Positions 39,099 to 50,425 of a stretch of DNA of 64,000 bases are shown here, piece by piece. Positions within the stretch are counted from its first letter, which is position 1; every line of letters starts with the position of its first letter. The position numbers and the translations under genes were made by a program. The notes under the pieces are model-generated. The model was not told where the DNA came from, made no database searches, and saw only the letters and a program-made list of their open reading frames with translations. The stretch covers positions 1,364,001-1,428,000 of the forward strand of contig NZ_CP042301.2 of NCBI RefSeq assembly GCF_007922615.2, written 5' to 3'. The stretch comes from Nitratireductor mangrovi (GTDB taxonomy: Bacteria; Pseudomonadota; Alphaproteobacteria; Rhizobiales; Rhizobiaceae).

Positions 39099-39127
39099 TT
39101 GCATTGCACTGCAAAATCCCCTATCTG
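39099..39127 (+). promoter_or_regulatory. rpsB: rpsB-tsf promoter
   Basis: TTGCAT (39099-39104), 17-bp spacer, TATCTG (39122-39127). It leaves a leader of about 120 bases before rpsB, long enough for the S2 autoregulation known in other bacteria. Confidence 0.55.
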
Positions 39128-39253
39128 CGCGCTCATTCCACACACGGGTCTTGGTAACTGGCCGGGAGACATCCGCCAGGCACCGCCGGTGGCGACGCCG
39201 AAATCGGTGATCGTCGATGGCCCGTGGAGGCTTGAACCGGAAAGGAAACGAGA

Positions 39254-40084
39254 ATGGCTCTGCCTGATTTCAGCATGCGCCAGCTTCTGGAAGCTGGTGT
39301 TCACTTCGGCCACCAGACCCACCGCTGGAACCCGAAGATGGCGTCGTACGTGTTCGGCGCCCGCAACAACGTCCACATCATCGACCTGTCGCAGACCGTG
39401 CCGCTGCTGCACCAGGCGCTCAAGGTTGTCTCCGACACCGTCGCCGCGGGTGGCCGCGTCCTCATGGTCGGCACCAAGCGCCAGGCCTCCGAGATCATCG
39501 CCGATTCGGCGCAGCGTTCGGCTCAGTATTTCGTCAATGCCCGCTGGCTCGGCGGCATGCTGACCAACTGGAAGACGATCTCCAACTCGATCTCGCGCCT
39601 GCGCAAGCTCGACGAGCTGCTGGCCGGCGAAGCCCAGGGCTTCACCAAGAAGGAGCGTCTGAACCTCGAGCGCGAGCGCGAGAAGCTGAACAAGGCGCTC
39701 GGCGGCATCAAGGACATGGGCTCGACGCCGGACCTGATGTTCGTGATCGATACCAACAAGGAGGCGATCGCCATCCAGGAGGCCAAGCGCCTCGGCATTC
39801 CGGTCGTCGCCGTCGTCGATTCCAACTGCGATCCGGATCAGGTCGACTATCCGATCCCCGGCAATGACGATGCCGCCCGCGCGATCGCGCTCTATTGCGA
39901 CCTGATCGCCAAGGCGGCGATCGACGGTATCGCCCGCCAGCAGGGCTCCATGGGCGTCGATATCGGCGCAGCCGAGGAAGCTCCTGTTGAGCCGGCGCTC
40001 GACGCGGAAGCCGAGACCCCGGCGCCCGGCGAAGCCCCGGCCGAGGAAGCCGCCGGCGGCGAGGCCGGAGAGGCGAAGCAATAA
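39254..40084 (+). CDS. rpsB: 30S ribosomal protein S2
   Basis: 276 residues. [29 protein letters not shown] identifies the protein at its start (in pieces: [15 protein letters not shown]). [14 protein letters not shown] follows near 100. Residues from about 236 on are a tail rich in Ala and Glu ([20 protein letters not shown]) that E. coli S2 lacks; such acidic tails are known in rhizobial S2. The strong ribosome binding site is GGAAAGGAAACGAG upstream. Confidence 0.97.
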   Translation: MALPDFSMRQLLEAGVHFGHQTHRWNPKMASYVFGARNNVHIIDLSQTVPLLHQALKVVSDTVAAGGRVLMVGTKRQASEIIADSAQRSAQYFVNARWLGGMLTNWKTISNSISRLRKLDELLAGEAQGFTKKERLNLEREREKLNKALGGIKDMGSTPDLMFVIDTNKEAIAIQEAKRLGIPVVAVVDSNCDPDQVDYPIPGNDDAARAIALYCDLIAKAAIDGIARQQGSMGVDIGAAEEAPVEPALDAEAETPAPGEAPAEEAAGGEAGEAKQ

Positions 40085-40215
40085 GGCTGCCGCAGTCATC
40101 TGCGACATCGACGGCGCGGACATCCGCCGCGCCGGATCAGGAGAACAAGGTCGGACCGGACGGGCGGCGCGCCACGAGGCGAGCGCCCGTTGCGGCAAAG
40201 GACGAAGAGGTAGGT

Positions 40216-41139
<924 letters not shown>

Positions 41140-41167
41140 CCGCCTTCCGGCACGGTCGGAAAACGCC

Positions 41168-41197
41168 AGGGGCGTCGCGTGACATCGCGGCGCCCTT
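41168..41197 (+). terminator. Hairpin after tsf, possible terminator
   Basis: AGGGGCGTCGCG (41168-41179) pairs with CGCGGCGCCCTT (41186-41197) with two wobble pairs around loop TGACAT. Only a weak U-tract follows (TTCGTGT), so it may be a leaky terminator or an RNA-processing site before pyrH. Confidence 0.45.
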
Positions 41198-41243
41198 CGT
41201 GTAATCGCTTGCCGCGCAACAATCCGACGAAAAAGAGAGACAG

Positions 41244-41966
41244 ATGGCCGCCAATCCGCCCTATCGCCGCGTGTTGCTGAAAGCGTCCGGCGAGGCGCTG
41301 ATGGGGGGGCAGGGCTTTGGCATCGACGTTTCGGTCGCCGACCAGATCGCGGCCGATATTGCCGAGGCGCGGGCGCTCGGCGTCGAGGTCGGCCTGGTCA
41401 TCGGCGGCGGCAACATCTTTCGCGGCGTCGCGGTCGCCTCCAGCGGCGGTGACCGGGTGACCGGCGACCACATGGGCATGCTGGCGACCGTGATCAACTC
41501 GCTCGCCATGCGCACTTCGCTGGTCAAGATCGGCGTCGATGCGGTGGTGCTTTCGGCGATCGCCATGCCCGAGCTGTGCGAAAGTTTCTCCCAGCGCCAG
41601 GCGACCGCATATATGAATGCCGGCAAGGTGGTCATCTTTGCCGGCGGCACCGGCAACCCGTTCTTCACCACCGATTCGGCGGCGGCGTTGCGGGCGGCCG
41701 AGATCGGCGCTGACGCGCTCTTCAAGGGCACGCAGGTCGACGGCGTCTATTCGGCCGATCCGAAGAAGGATCCGAGCGCGAAACGCTACGATCGCATCAC
41801 CCATCAGGAGGTGCTGCGCGACGGGCTGGCGGTCATGGATACCGCCGCGATTGCGCTTGCACGCGAAAACAACATTCCGATAATCGTCTATTCGATTCAC
41901 GAGAAGGGCGGTTTCGGCGCCATTCTGCGGGGAGAGGGCCGCTGCACTGTCGTCTCCGACAGCTGA
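41244..41966 (+). CDS. pyrH: UMP kinase
   Basis: 240 residues. Phosphorylates UMP to UDP; hexameric in bacteria. RVLLKASGEALMG near residue 9, VGLVIGGGNIFRG near 47, and NPFFTTDSAAALRAAEIGAD near 138 are UMP kinase signatures. ATG 41244 is preceded by AAAGAGAGA. Part of the growth-linked array tsf-pyrH-frr-uppS-cdsA. Confidence 0.96.
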   Translation: MAANPPYRRVLLKASGEALMGGQGFGIDVSVADQIAADIAEARALGVEVGLVIGGGNIFRGVAVASSGGDRVTGDHMGMLATVINSLAMRTSLVKIGVDAVVLSAIAMPELCESFSQRQATAYMNAGKVVIFAGGTGNPFFTTDSAAALRAAEIGADALFKGTQVDGVYSADPKKDPSAKRYDRITHQEVLRDGLAVMDTAAIALARENNIPIIVYSIHEKGGFGAILRGEGRCTVVSDS

Positions 41967-42003
41967 GACGTGGTAGACAAGCGGCGCAAAACGGAGCCAG
42001 ACG

Positions 42004-42564
42004 ATGACGAGCCCATACGACTACAAGGATCTGCAGCGGCGGATGGAGGGCGCGGTCAACGCTTTCAAGCATGACCTGGCGACGCTCAGGACCGGGCGTG
42101 CCTCGGCCAATCTGCTCGACCCGATCATGGTCACGGCGTATGGGTCGCCGATGCCGATCAGCCAGGTCGGCACCATCTCCGTGCCCGAGCCGCGCATGAT
42201 TTCCGTTGCGGTCTGGGACAAGTCGCTGGTCGGTGCGGTCGACCGCGCCATCAGGGAATCCAATCTCGGCTTCAACCCGATAGTCGACGGCACCACGCTG
42301 CGCATCCCGCTGCCCGAGCTCAACGAGGAGCGGCGCAAGGAACTGGTCAAGATCGCGCATCAATATGCCGAGAACGCGCGCATCGCCGCCCGCCACGTGC
42401 GCCGCGACGGCATGGACGGGCTGAAAAAGCTCGAAAAGGATGGCGAGCTCGGCCAGGACGAAGTCCGCTCGCGCTCCGACCAGGTGCAGAAGCTCACCGA
42501 CGACACCATTGCTACCATCGATTCCCTTCTCACCGAGAAGGAAGCCGAAATCATGCATGTTTGA
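42004..42564 (+). CDS. frr: Ribosome recycling factor
   Basis: 186 residues, standard length. Splits post-termination ribosomes together with EF-G. The helical domain contains [16 protein letters not shown] near 30 and [19 protein letters not shown] near 104; [18 protein letters not shown] near 130 is typical. 37 bp after pyrH, 39 bp before uppS. Confidence 0.97.
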   Translation: MTSPYDYKDLQRRMEGAVNAFKHDLATLRTGRASANLLDPIMVTAYGSPMPISQVGTISVPEPRMISVAVWDKSLVGAVDRAIRESNLGFNPIVDGTTLRIPLPELNEERRKELVKIAHQYAENARIAARHVRRDGMDGLKKLEKDGELGQDEVRSRSDQVQKLTDDTIATIDSLLTEKEAEIMHV

Positions 42565-42603
42565 TCCGGGCGGGCCGTCGCCGTGACGGCCCGGGAGGAC
42601 ACC

Positions 42604-43323
42604 GTGGCCAAGCCGACCCACATCGCCATCATCATGGACGGCAACGGACGCTGGGCGAAGTCTCGCGGCATGCCGCGTACCGCCGGTCACCGCGCCGGCG
42701 TGGAGGCGCTGCGCAAGACGGTGCGCGCGGTCGGCGAACTCGGTATCGGCTGGCTCACAGTCTATGCGTTCTCGTCGGAGAACTGGTCGCGGCCGGCCTC
42801 CGAAGTCAGCGACCTGATGGGGCTCCTGAAACTCTTCATCCGGCGCGACCTGGCGGAACTGCACCAGAACGGGGTCAAGGTCAGGATCATCGGCGACCGG
42901 CGCAACCTGACCGGCGACATCCGCGCGCTGCTGGAGGAAGCAGAGGCGCTGACGGTCGACAACACCGCCATGAACCTCGTCATCGCCTTCAACTATGGCG
43001 CTCGCGACGAGATCGCCCGCGCGGCGGCCAAGATCGCGCGCCTGGCAGCGGCGCGGGAAATGTCGCCCGACCAGATCACCGAGGAAACCTTCGCCGCGTT
43101 CACCGACACGGCCGGCATTCCCGATCCCGACCTCATCATCCGAACCGGTGGCGACCAGCGGCTTTCGAACTTCCTGCTCTGGCAAGCTGCCTATGCCGAA
43201 CTGGTCTTCCTGCCCTGCTACTGGCCCGACTTCGGCAGGGACGACCTGCTTGGCGCGATCGAAACCTTCTCAGGCCGCGACCGGCGTTTTGGCGGCGTCG
43301 CCGCGCAGGACGTCGCGTCTTGA
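42604..43323 (+). CDS. uppS: Isoprenyl transferase (undecaprenyl diphosphate synthase)
   Basis: 239 residues from GTG 42604, picked because GGGAGG lies at 42592-42597; a GTG at 42583 is also in frame. Makes the C55 lipid carrier for peptidoglycan and O-antigen by cis condensation. Catalytic Asp12 is in [21 protein letters not shown] and the later [20 protein letters not shown] (in pieces: [11 protein letters not shown]) complete the family motifs. Confidence 0.96.
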   Translation: MAKPTHIAIIMDGNGRWAKSRGMPRTAGHRAGVEALRKTVRAVGELGIGWLTVYAFSSENWSRPASEVSDLMGLLKLFIRRDLAELHQNGVKVRIIGDRRNLTGDIRALLEEAEALTVDNTAMNLVIAFNYGARDEIARAAAKIARLAAAREMSPDQITEETFAAFTDTAGIPDPDLIIRTGGDQRLSNFLLWQAAYAELVFLPCYWPDFGRDDLLGAIETFSGRDRRFGGVAAQDVAS

Positions 43324-43375
43324 GGCGCGACCGCCGGCAACGACCGTCCGTGTCCGGGAACGGCGGGAATCACGG

Positions 43376-44191
43376 ATGAACAATCTGGTCGCAAGGGTGA
43401 TCTCGGCACTGGTGCTTGCGGCCGTGGTGCTTTGGCTCACCTGGCTCGGCGGTTTGGCCTTCCGCATCCTCGTCGTCGCGATGGGCGTCGCGATTGCCGT
43501 CGAATGGGCAATGTTGTGCGGAGTGGCGGCAGACCGCCGGCTGCGCGCGGTCTATGGCGTCCTGGCCGCGGCCGTGTTGCTGCTGGTGCTTTCGGACGCG
43601 TCGACTTTCCTGCAATTCGCGGCGGCGGGCGCGGCGGCAATCGCTGCCCTGGTCGCCGGACAGCGCTCAGGGCGAGGCGGCTGGGCGGCGGCGGGCCTCG
43701 TCTATGCGACAACTCCGGCCATCGCCGCGGCGGCGATACGCGACGATAGCGCGGGCGGGCTGGCTGCGATCCTGTTCATCTTCGCGGTCGTCTGGGCGAC
43801 CGACATCTTCGCTTATTTCGTCGGCCGAATCGTCGGCGGGCCGAAGCTTGCGCCGGCGATCTCGCCCGGCAAGACCTGGAGCGGGGCTGTCGGCGGCGCC
43901 TGTTTCGCGCTGGCGGCAGGCCTTGCGATGGCCTCGGCGGCCGGCACCCGAGCCGGGGTAGGGCTCGTCGTCGCGATTCTGGTGATCTCGGCGGTCTCGC
44001 AGGCCGGCGACCTTTTCGAATCATGGGTCAAGCGCCGCTTCGGCGCCAAGGACTCCTCGCACATCATTCCCGGCCACGGCGGGGTCATGGATCGGGTCGA
44101 CGGCCTTGTCGTGGCCCTCATTGCGTTCTACTTGGTCGGCCTGACCGTGTCGTGGGCGGGTGGTCCATCGGCAGGTATTTTCGCCTGGTAG
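43376..44191 (+). CDS. cdsA: Phosphatidate cytidylyltransferase
   Basis: 271 residues with about seven membrane segments. Activates phosphatidic acid with CTP to CDP-diacylglycerol, the branch point of phospholipid synthesis, downstream of plsY in pathway. The C-terminal signature is DLFESWVKRRFGAKDSSHIIPGHGGVMDRVDGL in pieces: VKRRFGAKDSS and IPGHGGVMDRVD. ATG 43376 is chosen from the family N-terminus though the frame is open to 42995. The next gene is rseP after an 80-bp gap; dxr, often found here, is absent. Confidence 0.95.
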   Translation: MNNLVARVISALVLAAVVLWLTWLGGLAFRILVVAMGVAIAVEWAMLCGVAADRRLRAVYGVLAAAVLLLVLSDASTFLQFAAAGAAAIAALVAGQRSGRGGWAAAGLVYATTPAIAAAAIRDDSAGGLAAILFIFAVVWATDIFAYFVGRIVGGPKLAPAISPGKTWSGAVGGACFALAAGLAMASAAGTRAGVGLVVAILVISAVSQAGDLFESWVKRRFGAKDSSHIIPGHGGVMDRVDGLVVALIAFYLVGLTVSWAGGPSAGIFAW

Positions 44192-44271
44192 GCAGGCTTC
44201 CGGCTTCGCTTGGCGCCGCGGCGGCGGCCGAAGACGGGTCCACGAAGACACGAATCACGGTAGCGGCCTGA

Positions 44272-45402
44272 ATGTTGCAATCGATCTTCGGCGTGGACGG
44301 CATCCTGATTGGAACGATCGTCCCATTTCTGTTCGTCCTGACCGTGGTCGTGTTCGTCCACGAAATGGGCCACTACCTCGTGGGGCGATGGTGCGGCATC
44401 GGCGTCAAGGCGTTCTCGATCGGTTTCGGGCCGGAACTGTTCGGTTTCACCGACAGCCACGGCACGCGCTGGAAGCTTTCCGCGGTGCCGCTCGGTGGTT
44501 ACGTGAAATTCGTCGGCGACATGAGCGCGACCAGCCAGCCCGACACCGACGAGCTGGACGAACTGACCGAGGCGGAGCGCGCCCAGGCTTTCCACCTCCA
44601 GTCCGTGTGGAAGCGGGCGGCGACCGTTTTCGCGGGGCCGCTGTTCAACTTCCTGCTCACCATTGCGGTCTTCGCGGTCATGTTTTCCGCCTATGGGCGC
44701 TTCGTCTCCGATCCGGTCGTCTCGGAGGTTCGCGCCGGCAGCCCGGCCGATACGGCGGGCTTCATGCCCGGCGACCGCTTCGTCACCGTCGAGGGCGTGG
44801 CGATCGAGACTTTCGCCGATGTGCAGCGCATCGTCTCGGGCAGGGCGGGTGACGAACTGACCTTCGTCATGGCGCGCAACGGCAATGAGGTTGTGCTGCA
44901 GGCAACGCCCGAACTGACCGAACAGACCGACGCGCTCGGCAACACGATCCGCATCGGCATCATCGGCGTAGTGAGCAATCCGGAAACCGGACAGCCGCGC
45001 GTGGTGGAATACGGGCCGCTGGAGGCATTGGGCGAAGCCGTGACCGAAACCGGGCATGTCATCGCCCGGACCGGTCAATTTCTGAAACGTTTCGTGGCAG
45101 GCCGTGAGGACCGGTGCCAGTTGGGCGGACCGGTGAAGATCGCCGATATGGCCGGCAAGGCGGCCAGCAAAGGCTTCGAATGGCTCGTGCAACTGGTGGC
45201 GTTGCTGTCGGTGGGAATCGGCGTGCTCAACCTGTTGCCGATTCCGCCGCTGGACGGCGGCCATCTGGTCTTTTATGCGGTGGAGGCGGCAACCGGCAGA
45301 CCGGTGTCGGAGCGGGTTACGGAGGCGATTTACCGGGCCGGCCTGCTTCTGGTACTGGTGTTCATGGCGTTCGTTTTCTGGAACGACATCTTTGGTTGCT
45401 AG
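44272..45402 (+). CDS. rseP: Site-2 intramembrane zinc metalloprotease RseP
   Basis: 376 residues. Cuts anti-sigma factors and signal peptides within the membrane. The active site H30-E31-M-G-H34 (VFVHEMGHYLVG) is in the first membrane segment and the second motif PPLDGGHLV carries Asp328. A PDZ domain lies about 130-215. The C-terminal segment reads GLLLVLVFMAFVFWND. The start ATG abuts an in-frame TGA at 44269-44271. Confidence 0.95.
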   Translation: MLQSIFGVDGILIGTIVPFLFVLTVVVFVHEMGHYLVGRWCGIGVKAFSIGFGPELFGFTDSHGTRWKLSAVPLGGYVKFVGDMSATSQPDTDELDELTEAERAQAFHLQSVWKRAATVFAGPLFNFLLTIAVFAVMFSAYGRFVSDPVVSEVRAGSPADTAGFMPGDRFVTVEGVAIETFADVQRIVSGRAGDELTFVMARNGNEVVLQATPELTEQTDALGNTIRIGIIGVVSNPETGQPRVVEYGPLEALGEAVTETGHVIARTGQFLKRFVAGREDRCQLGGPVKIADMAGKAASKGFEWLVQLVALLSVGIGVLNLLPIPPLDGGHLVFYAVEAATGRPVSERVTEAIYRAGLLLVLVFMAFVFWNDIFGC

Positions 45403-45617
45403 GAGGATAAGGGAATAGCGACAGGCCATTGGATTGACATGCCATTTACCATGAGTGCCGAATTGCGTGACGCGAATGCCACGCGCGCGGGCTTAGTAAA
45501 CGCAATTTAACCAGAAGCCTTGCGTGTATGGAATTTCCGGGTATTACGGTATCGGACACGATTTCGCATATCCGGTTTCTCGCCGTGGGGACTACGAGAA
45601 CAAGGTAATTTCGCCCG

Positions 45618-47990
45618 ATGAAGGCATATAGAAAATTTTTGGGCGCCGCGTCCGCAGCCGCGCTATCAGCCGGCTTGATTGTTTCGGGATCGATCACCGT
45701 TCAGCTGGCCGCGGTTGTCGCGGCCGAGGCTGCGGTCGTGCGCAACATCGACGTTCGTGGCAACCGCCGCGTCGACGACGCCACAATCGAGAGCTATCTC
45801 AACGTCCGTCGCGGTCAGAACTATTCTGGCGCCGACATCGATGAGGCCGTGAAGCGCCTGTTCGGCACCGGGCTGTTCGCCGATGTGCGCATCAATTTCG
45901 CCGGTTCCACGCTTGTCGTCGAGGTCGACGAATACGCGATCGTCAACCAGGTGATCTTTCAGGGCAACAGCAAGCTCAAGGACGACGCGCTCGCGCGCTC
46001 CGTTCAGCTTCAGCCGCGCGGACCCTTCTCGGAGGCCGCGATGCAGGCCGACATCGAGATCATCCGCGAAGCCTATGCGCGAATCGGCCGCGAGGACGCG
46101 ATCGTCAACGGGCGCACGATCGATCTGGGCGAAGGCCGCGTGAACGTTGTCTTCGAGATCACCGAAGGCGGCCGAACCAAGATCGCGTCAGTCAATTTCA
46201 TCGGCAACAACGCCTATTCCGATCGCCGGCTGCAGGACGTCATTTCGACCAAGCGTTCGTCGCTGCTTTCATTCCTGTTCCGTGACGACGTCTATGACGA
46301 GAACCGGCTGCGCGCCGACGAAGAAGCGCTGCGCCGCTTCTACTACAATCGAGGCTATGCCGATTTCCGCGTGATCTCGGCATCGGCCGAACTCGACGAG
46401 ACCAACAACGAATACACGGTCAACATCACCGTCGAGGAAGGTGACCGCTACACCTTTGGTGACGTTCAGGTCGAAAGCACGCTGGACGGCATGGACGCCA
46501 GCACGCTCAACTCGCTGCTGGAAACTCGCTCGGGCGATGTCTACAGCGCCAAGGATGTCGAGGACACGATCATCGCGCTGACCGAGCGCGCTGTCGGTCT
46601 CGGCTATGCCTTTGCGCAGGTTACGCCGCGTGGCGACCGCAATTTCGAGACCCGCACGATCTCCGTCGTTTATTCCATCGACCAGGGGCCGCGCACCTAC
46701 ATCGAGCGCATCGAGATTCGCGGCAACGACCGCACGCGCGACTACGTGATCCGCCGTGAATTCGATATCACGGAGGGAGACGCCTTCAATCAGGTGCTGG
46801 TGCAGCGCGCCAAGCGTCGGCTGGAACGGCTCGACTACTTCACGTCGGTGAACATCTCGACCGTGCCCGGCTCGCAGCCGGATCAGGTGTATCTGGTTGT
46901 CGATGTTGTCGAGAAGTCGACCGGCGAGTTCTCGATCGGTGCCGGCTATTCCACCGGCAATTCGGCCAGCGGCCGCAGCGGCGTCAGCGTCGAGGGTTCG
47001 GTTGCCGAGCGCAATTTCCTCGGTCGCGGCCAGTTCATCAAGGTCTCGGCAGGCGGCGGCAAGGGATCGCGGGACTACTCGATCTCGTTCACCGAACCCT
47101 ATTTCCTCGGGCGACGGATTGCGGCCGGTTTTGATATTTTCCGTCAGTCGCGCTCGTTCGACAACTACACCTCGGCGCAGACCGGCGCGACCGTGCGCTT
47201 CGGTTTGCCCATCACAGAGGCGTTGACCGGCCAACTCGCCTATACCTACTCGACCGAAGAATACGACCTGACGTCAGCCTGTGACGCGAACGCGGACGGA
47301 ATTCCCGACCCGGGTTGCCTGGTGTCTCCGGCTATCGTCACGGCGGTCGGCCAGAGCCCGTGGAAGAAGTCGGCGGTTTCCGGCACGTTGCTCTACAACA
47401 CGATCGACGACCTGAAGAATCCGCGCGAAGGTGTCTACTCGACCTTCTCGGTCGAATATGCCGGCATTGGCGGCGACGCCAAATACGTCAAGCTGACCGG
47501 TCGCGGAACCTATTACCACACCTTGCTCGACGAGCAGGACGTCGTCGGCGTTCTGGTCGCCGGTGCCGGGCACATCATCCCGACCGGCCAGACCTTGCGC
47601 CTGTTTGATCATTTCCAGAACAGTGATCGCATCATCCGCGGCTTCGAGGGAAGCGGCATAGGACCGGTGTCGCTCACATCGCCTACCGATCATCTCGGCG
47701 GCCGGACCTATTTCCACGCCTCGGCGGAGGCGCAGTTTCCGCTGCCGGTGGTACCGCACAGCCTCGGGCTCAAGGGTGCTCTCTTTGTCGACGCGGCAAC
47801 GCTGTACGCCAACTCGCTTGCCGACGTGAATCCTGCCACGACCGGCATGCAGTGGCGTGCGTCGATCGGCGCCTCGATCCTGTGGTCGTCACCCTTCGGT
47901 CCGATCCGCATCGACTACGCCATACCGGTGCTCAAGGAACCGACCGACGAGATCCAGCACTTCAACTTCGGCGTTTCCACCCGCTTCTAA
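45618..47990 (+). CDS. bamA: Outer membrane protein assembly factor BamA
   Basis: 790 residues. Inserts beta-barrel proteins into the outer membrane. A signal peptide spans about 1-38; five POTRA domains follow (first near [18 protein letters not shown], with [16 protein letters not shown] and [19 protein letters not shown] later); the last 380 residues form the barrel, ending FNFGVSTRF with the C-terminal Phe expected of barrel proteins. 215 bp separate it from rseP, the largest gap in this array, so a promoter there is likely; AAGGTAA lies upstream of the start. Confidence 0.97.
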   Translation: MKAYRKFLGAASAAALSAGLIVSGSITVQLAAVVAAEAAVVRNIDVRGNRRVDDATIESYLNVRRGQNYSGADIDEAVKRLFGTGLFADVRINFAGSTLVVEVDEYAIVNQVIFQGNSKLKDDALARSVQLQPRGPFSEAAMQADIEIIREAYARIGREDAIVNGRTIDLGEGRVNVVFEITEGGRTKIASVNFIGNNAYSDRRLQDVISTKRSSLLSFLFRDDVYDENRLRADEEALRRFYYNRGYADFRVISASAELDETNNEYTVNITVEEGDRYTFGDVQVESTLDGMDASTLNSLLETRSGDVYSAKDVEDTIIALTERAVGLGYAFAQVTPRGDRNFETRTISVVYSIDQGPRTYIERIEIRGNDRTRDYVIRREFDITEGDAFNQVLVQRAKRRLERLDYFTSVNISTVPGSQPDQVYLVVDVVEKSTGEFSIGAGYSTGNSASGRSGVSVEGSVAERNFLGRGQFIKVSAGGGKGSRDYSISFTEPYFLGRRIAAGFDIFRQSRSFDNYTSAQTGATVRFGLPITEALTGQLAYTYSTEEYDLTSACDANADGIPDPGCLVSPAIVTAVGQSPWKKSAVSGTLLYNTIDDLKNPREGVYSTFSVEYAGIGGDAKYVKLTGRGTYYHTLLDEQDVVGVLVAGAGHIIPTGQTLRLFDHFQNSDRIIRGFEGSGIGPVSLTSPTDHLGGRTYFHASAEAQFPLPVVPHSLGLKGALFVDAATLYANSLADVNPATTGMQWRASIGASILWSSPFGPIRIDYAIPVLKEPTDEIQHFNFGVSTRF

Positions 47991-48049
47991 GATGCGCCCG
48001 CGCGGGCTGGCAGGATGGCCGGCCCGCATTCCGAGGCTTCGGACGTGAC

Positions 48050-49108
48050 ATGGCAGACCCCAAGTTCTTCGTGCCGTCGCGTTCGTATTCGGCCGGGGAA
48101 CTGGCAGAGCTGACAGGCGCCGAACTGGCCAACCCCGCGCTTGCCGGCGTGACGATCGAGCGGATTTCCTCGATAGGGGAAGGCGGGTCGGGCAGCCTCG
48201 TCTTCGTCGAACGCCAGAGTTTTGCCGAACAGCTCGGCGACCTCGACGCTGCGGCCATCCTTTGCCCTCAAAAAATGTTGGATCTGGTGCCCGCTGGCGT
48301 CGCTGCGCTCGTTTCGCGCCGGCCGGGCTTCGATTTCGCACGCATTGCGGCGTTGATGTACCCGACGGCGGCGCGTCCGACAGCTTTCACCGCGGAGGCC
48401 GGCGTGTCGCCGCTGGCGACGGTCGCCGATGGTGCCGTCATCGAGCCGGGGGCGATCGTCGAGGGCGGTGCCGTGATCGGTGCCGGGGCGGGTATCGGCC
48501 GCGGGACCGTGATTGCGCCCGGCGCGATCATCGGGCCCGAATGCCAGATCGGCCGCGACAGCTATATCGGCCCCGGCGCGACCGTCATGGCGGCACTGCT
48601 CGGCGACCGCGTCGTCATCCACGCTGGAGCGCGCATCGGCCAGGAAGGGTTCGGCTTCCTGCCTTCGGCGCAAGGGTTGAAGAAAATCCCGCAGATCGGT
48701 CGCGTCGTTCTACAGGATGACGTCGAGATCGGTGCCAACTCGACGGTCGACCGCGGTGCGCTTGGCGACACCATCATCGGGCAGGGCACCAAGATCGACA
48801 ATCTGGTGCAGGTCGGCCACAACGTGCGCATTGGCCGCCATTGCGCGATTGCCGCCCATTCCGGCATTTCCGGTTCAGTGACGATCGGCGACTATGTCCT
48901 GCTCGGCGGTCGGGTGGGCATCTCAGACCATGTCACGATAGGAGACGGGGTACATATTGCGGCTGCCGCCGGAGTGATGCATGACATTCCGGCAGGTCAG
49001 AAATGGGCCGGCGCGCCGGCTCAACCGGTGACCAACTTCTTCCGCGAGGTGAGTGCGCTTCGCAAGCTGGCCGGCCAGAACAGGCGAAAGGGAAAAGGCG
49101 ATGTCTGA
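48050..49108 (+). CDS. lpxD: UDP-3-O-acylglucosamine N-acyltransferase
   Basis: 352 residues. Third step of lipid A synthesis: transfers a hydroxyacyl chain from ACP to the amino group of UDP-3-O-acyl-GlcN. An N-terminal domain (about 1-110) recognises the nucleotide; the rest is a left-handed beta helix of hexapeptide repeats ([17 protein letters not shown] onward), with the catalytic His in [12 protein letters not shown] near 265. ATG 48050 is chosen for the family N-terminus. Overlaps fabZ by 8 bp. Confidence 0.96.
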   Translation: MADPKFFVPSRSYSAGELAELTGAELANPALAGVTIERISSIGEGGSGSLVFVERQSFAEQLGDLDAAAILCPQKMLDLVPAGVAALVSRRPGFDFARIAALMYPTAARPTAFTAEAGVSPLATVADGAVIEPGAIVEGGAVIGAGAGIGRGTVIAPGAIIGPECQIGRDSYIGPGATVMAALLGDRVVIHAGARIGQEGFGFLPSAQGLKKIPQIGRVVLQDDVEIGANSTVDRGALGDTIIGQGTKIDNLVQVGHNVRIGRHCAIAAHSGISGSVTIGDYVLLGGRVGISDHVTIGDGVHIAAAAGVMHDIPAGQKWAGAPAQPVTNFFREVSALRKLAGQNRRKGKGDV

Positions 49109-49574
49109 GGCTCAGGCGAAATCGGCTCTCGACACGCTCGACATCATGGAACTCATGCGGTTCCTGCCGCATCGCTATCCCTTCCTGCTGGTTGACAGGA
49201 TCGAGGAGATCGACGGCAACAATTCCGCTGTGGGCATCAAGAACGTCACGATCAACGAGCCCCATTTTCAAGGCCATTTTCCCGATCAGCCGGTCATGCC
49301 GGGCGTGCTCATCGTCGAGGCCATGGCGCAGACGGCGGGAGCCATTTGCGTCAGGAGTTCGGGCAGTGGAATGCCGGCGCTGGTCTATTTCATGACCATC
49401 GACAGTGCGAAGTTTCGCAAGCCCGTGCTGCCGGGAGACCAACTCCGCATCTCCGTCGTCAAGCAGAAGCAGCGCGGCGGTATCTTCAAGTTCGCCTGTG
49501 AAGCCCACGTCGGCGACAACAAGGTTGCGGAGGCGGACATATCGGCGATGATGACGCCCAAGGAAAACAGTTGA
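49101..49574 (+). CDS. fabZ: 3-hydroxyacyl-ACP dehydratase FabZ
   Basis: 157 residues. Dehydrates hydroxyacyl-ACP in fatty acid elongation and competes with LpxA and LpxD for the same substrate, which explains its place in the lipid A operon. Hot-dog fold; catalytic His lies in [14 protein letters not shown] near 26 and Glu in [20 protein letters not shown] near 70. AAAGGGAAAAGG precedes ATG 49101. Its stop overlaps the lpxA start. Confidence 0.96.
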   Translation: MSEAQAKSALDTLDIMELMRFLPHRYPFLLVDRIEEIDGNNSAVGIKNVTINEPHFQGHFPDQPVMPGVLIVEAMAQTAGAICVRSSGSGMPALVYFMTIDSAKFRKPVLPGDQLRISVVKQKQRGGIFKFACEAHVGDNKVAEADISAMMTPKENS

Positions 49575-50425
49575 ACCAGCCCCGCGTGAACGACGAGAGC
49601 GGATCGTCGATCCACCCGAGCGCGGTCATCGAGCGCGGCGCCGAAATCGGGCAGGGCGTTCGTATCGGCCCTTTCTGTTTCGTCGGTCCGCAAGTGCGCC
49701 TGCATGACGGCGTCGAGCTTCACAGCCATGTCTCCGTCGTCGGCGCCACTGAAATCGGCTCTGGGACCGTCGTGCATTCCCACGTCGCGCTTGGCGGCGA
49801 CCCGCAGGACGCCAAGCACAAAGGCGGTCACACGACCCTGAAGATCGGCCGTGACAACATCATTCGCGAGTTCGCGACCATGCATGTGGGCACCGACCAT
49901 GGCCGCCGGGAGACCGTGGTTGGCAACAACGGCTTCTTTCTCGGCTATTCGCATGTCGCGCATGACTGCATCGTCGGCGACCACGTCACGCTGACGCATG
50001 GCGCAACGATTGGCGGTTTCTGCGAGGTCGGCGACCATGCCATCATCGGCGGCATGACCGCGGTCCATCAGTTCGTCCGCATTGGTTCGCGCGCCTTCGC
50101 TGCAGGCTGCTCCGCCATCGTCGGCGACGTGATCCCTTACGGCATGGCGGTCGGCAACCGCGCCAAGCTGCGCGGCTTCAATATCGTCGGCATGCGCCGC
50201 TCAGGTATACCGCGGGCGCAGGTTCTGCGCATGCGCGAAGCCTACCGGACGATATTCGACCCAGCCCGACCGCTCAGCGAGAACCTGTCCATCGCGCGCG
50301 AGGCATATGCCGACACACCCGCCGTGATGGAGATCATTGCCTTCATGGAAGGGCGCGACAGACGCTATTTCTGCGTTCCGCCATTGGCGGGTTCGGCTGC
50401 CGATACCGACGATGAGCGCGATTGA
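49571..50425 (+). CDS. lpxA: UDP-N-acetylglucosamine acyltransferase
   Basis: 284 residues. First step of lipid A synthesis. Left-handed beta helix ([20 protein letters not shown]), catalytic His in [20 protein letters not shown] near 130 (piece: YSHVAHDC). The start is TTG 49571, overlapping the fabZ stop (TTGA); no ATG exists nearby, and a GTG at 49586 is the only other choice. The TTG may keep LpxA low. Overlaps lpxI by 14 bp. Confidence 0.95.
   Translation: MNQPRVNDESGSSIHPSAVIERGAEIGQGVRIGPFCFVGPQVRLHDGVELHSHVSVVGATEIGSGTVVHSHVALGGDPQDAKHKGGHTTLKIGRDNIIREFATMHVGTDHGRRETVVGNNGFFLGYSHVAHDCIVGDHVTLTHGATIGGFCEVGDHAIIGGMTAVHQFVRIGSRAFAAGCSAIVGDVIPYGMAVGNRAKLRGFNIVGMRRSGIPRAQVLRMREAYRTIFDPARPLSENLSIAREAYADTPAVMEIIAFMEGRDRRYFCVPPLAGSAADTDDERD

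Noticed and set aside
39104..39115. A half match to the PhaR palindrome before rpsB (TGCATTGCACTG)
   Set aside because: Only one arm fits, it overlaps the rpsB promoter, and no PHB link to rpsB is known; most likely chance.
44023..44271. A short frame ending just before rseP
   Set aside because: It lies mostly within cdsA in another frame, lacks a ribosome binding site and has no sensible composition.
45434..45439. TTGACA as a possible bamA promoter
   Set aside because: No -10-like sequence stands at 16-18 bp; a TTGCGT-16-TATTAC pair further on is no better supported, so no promoter is called.
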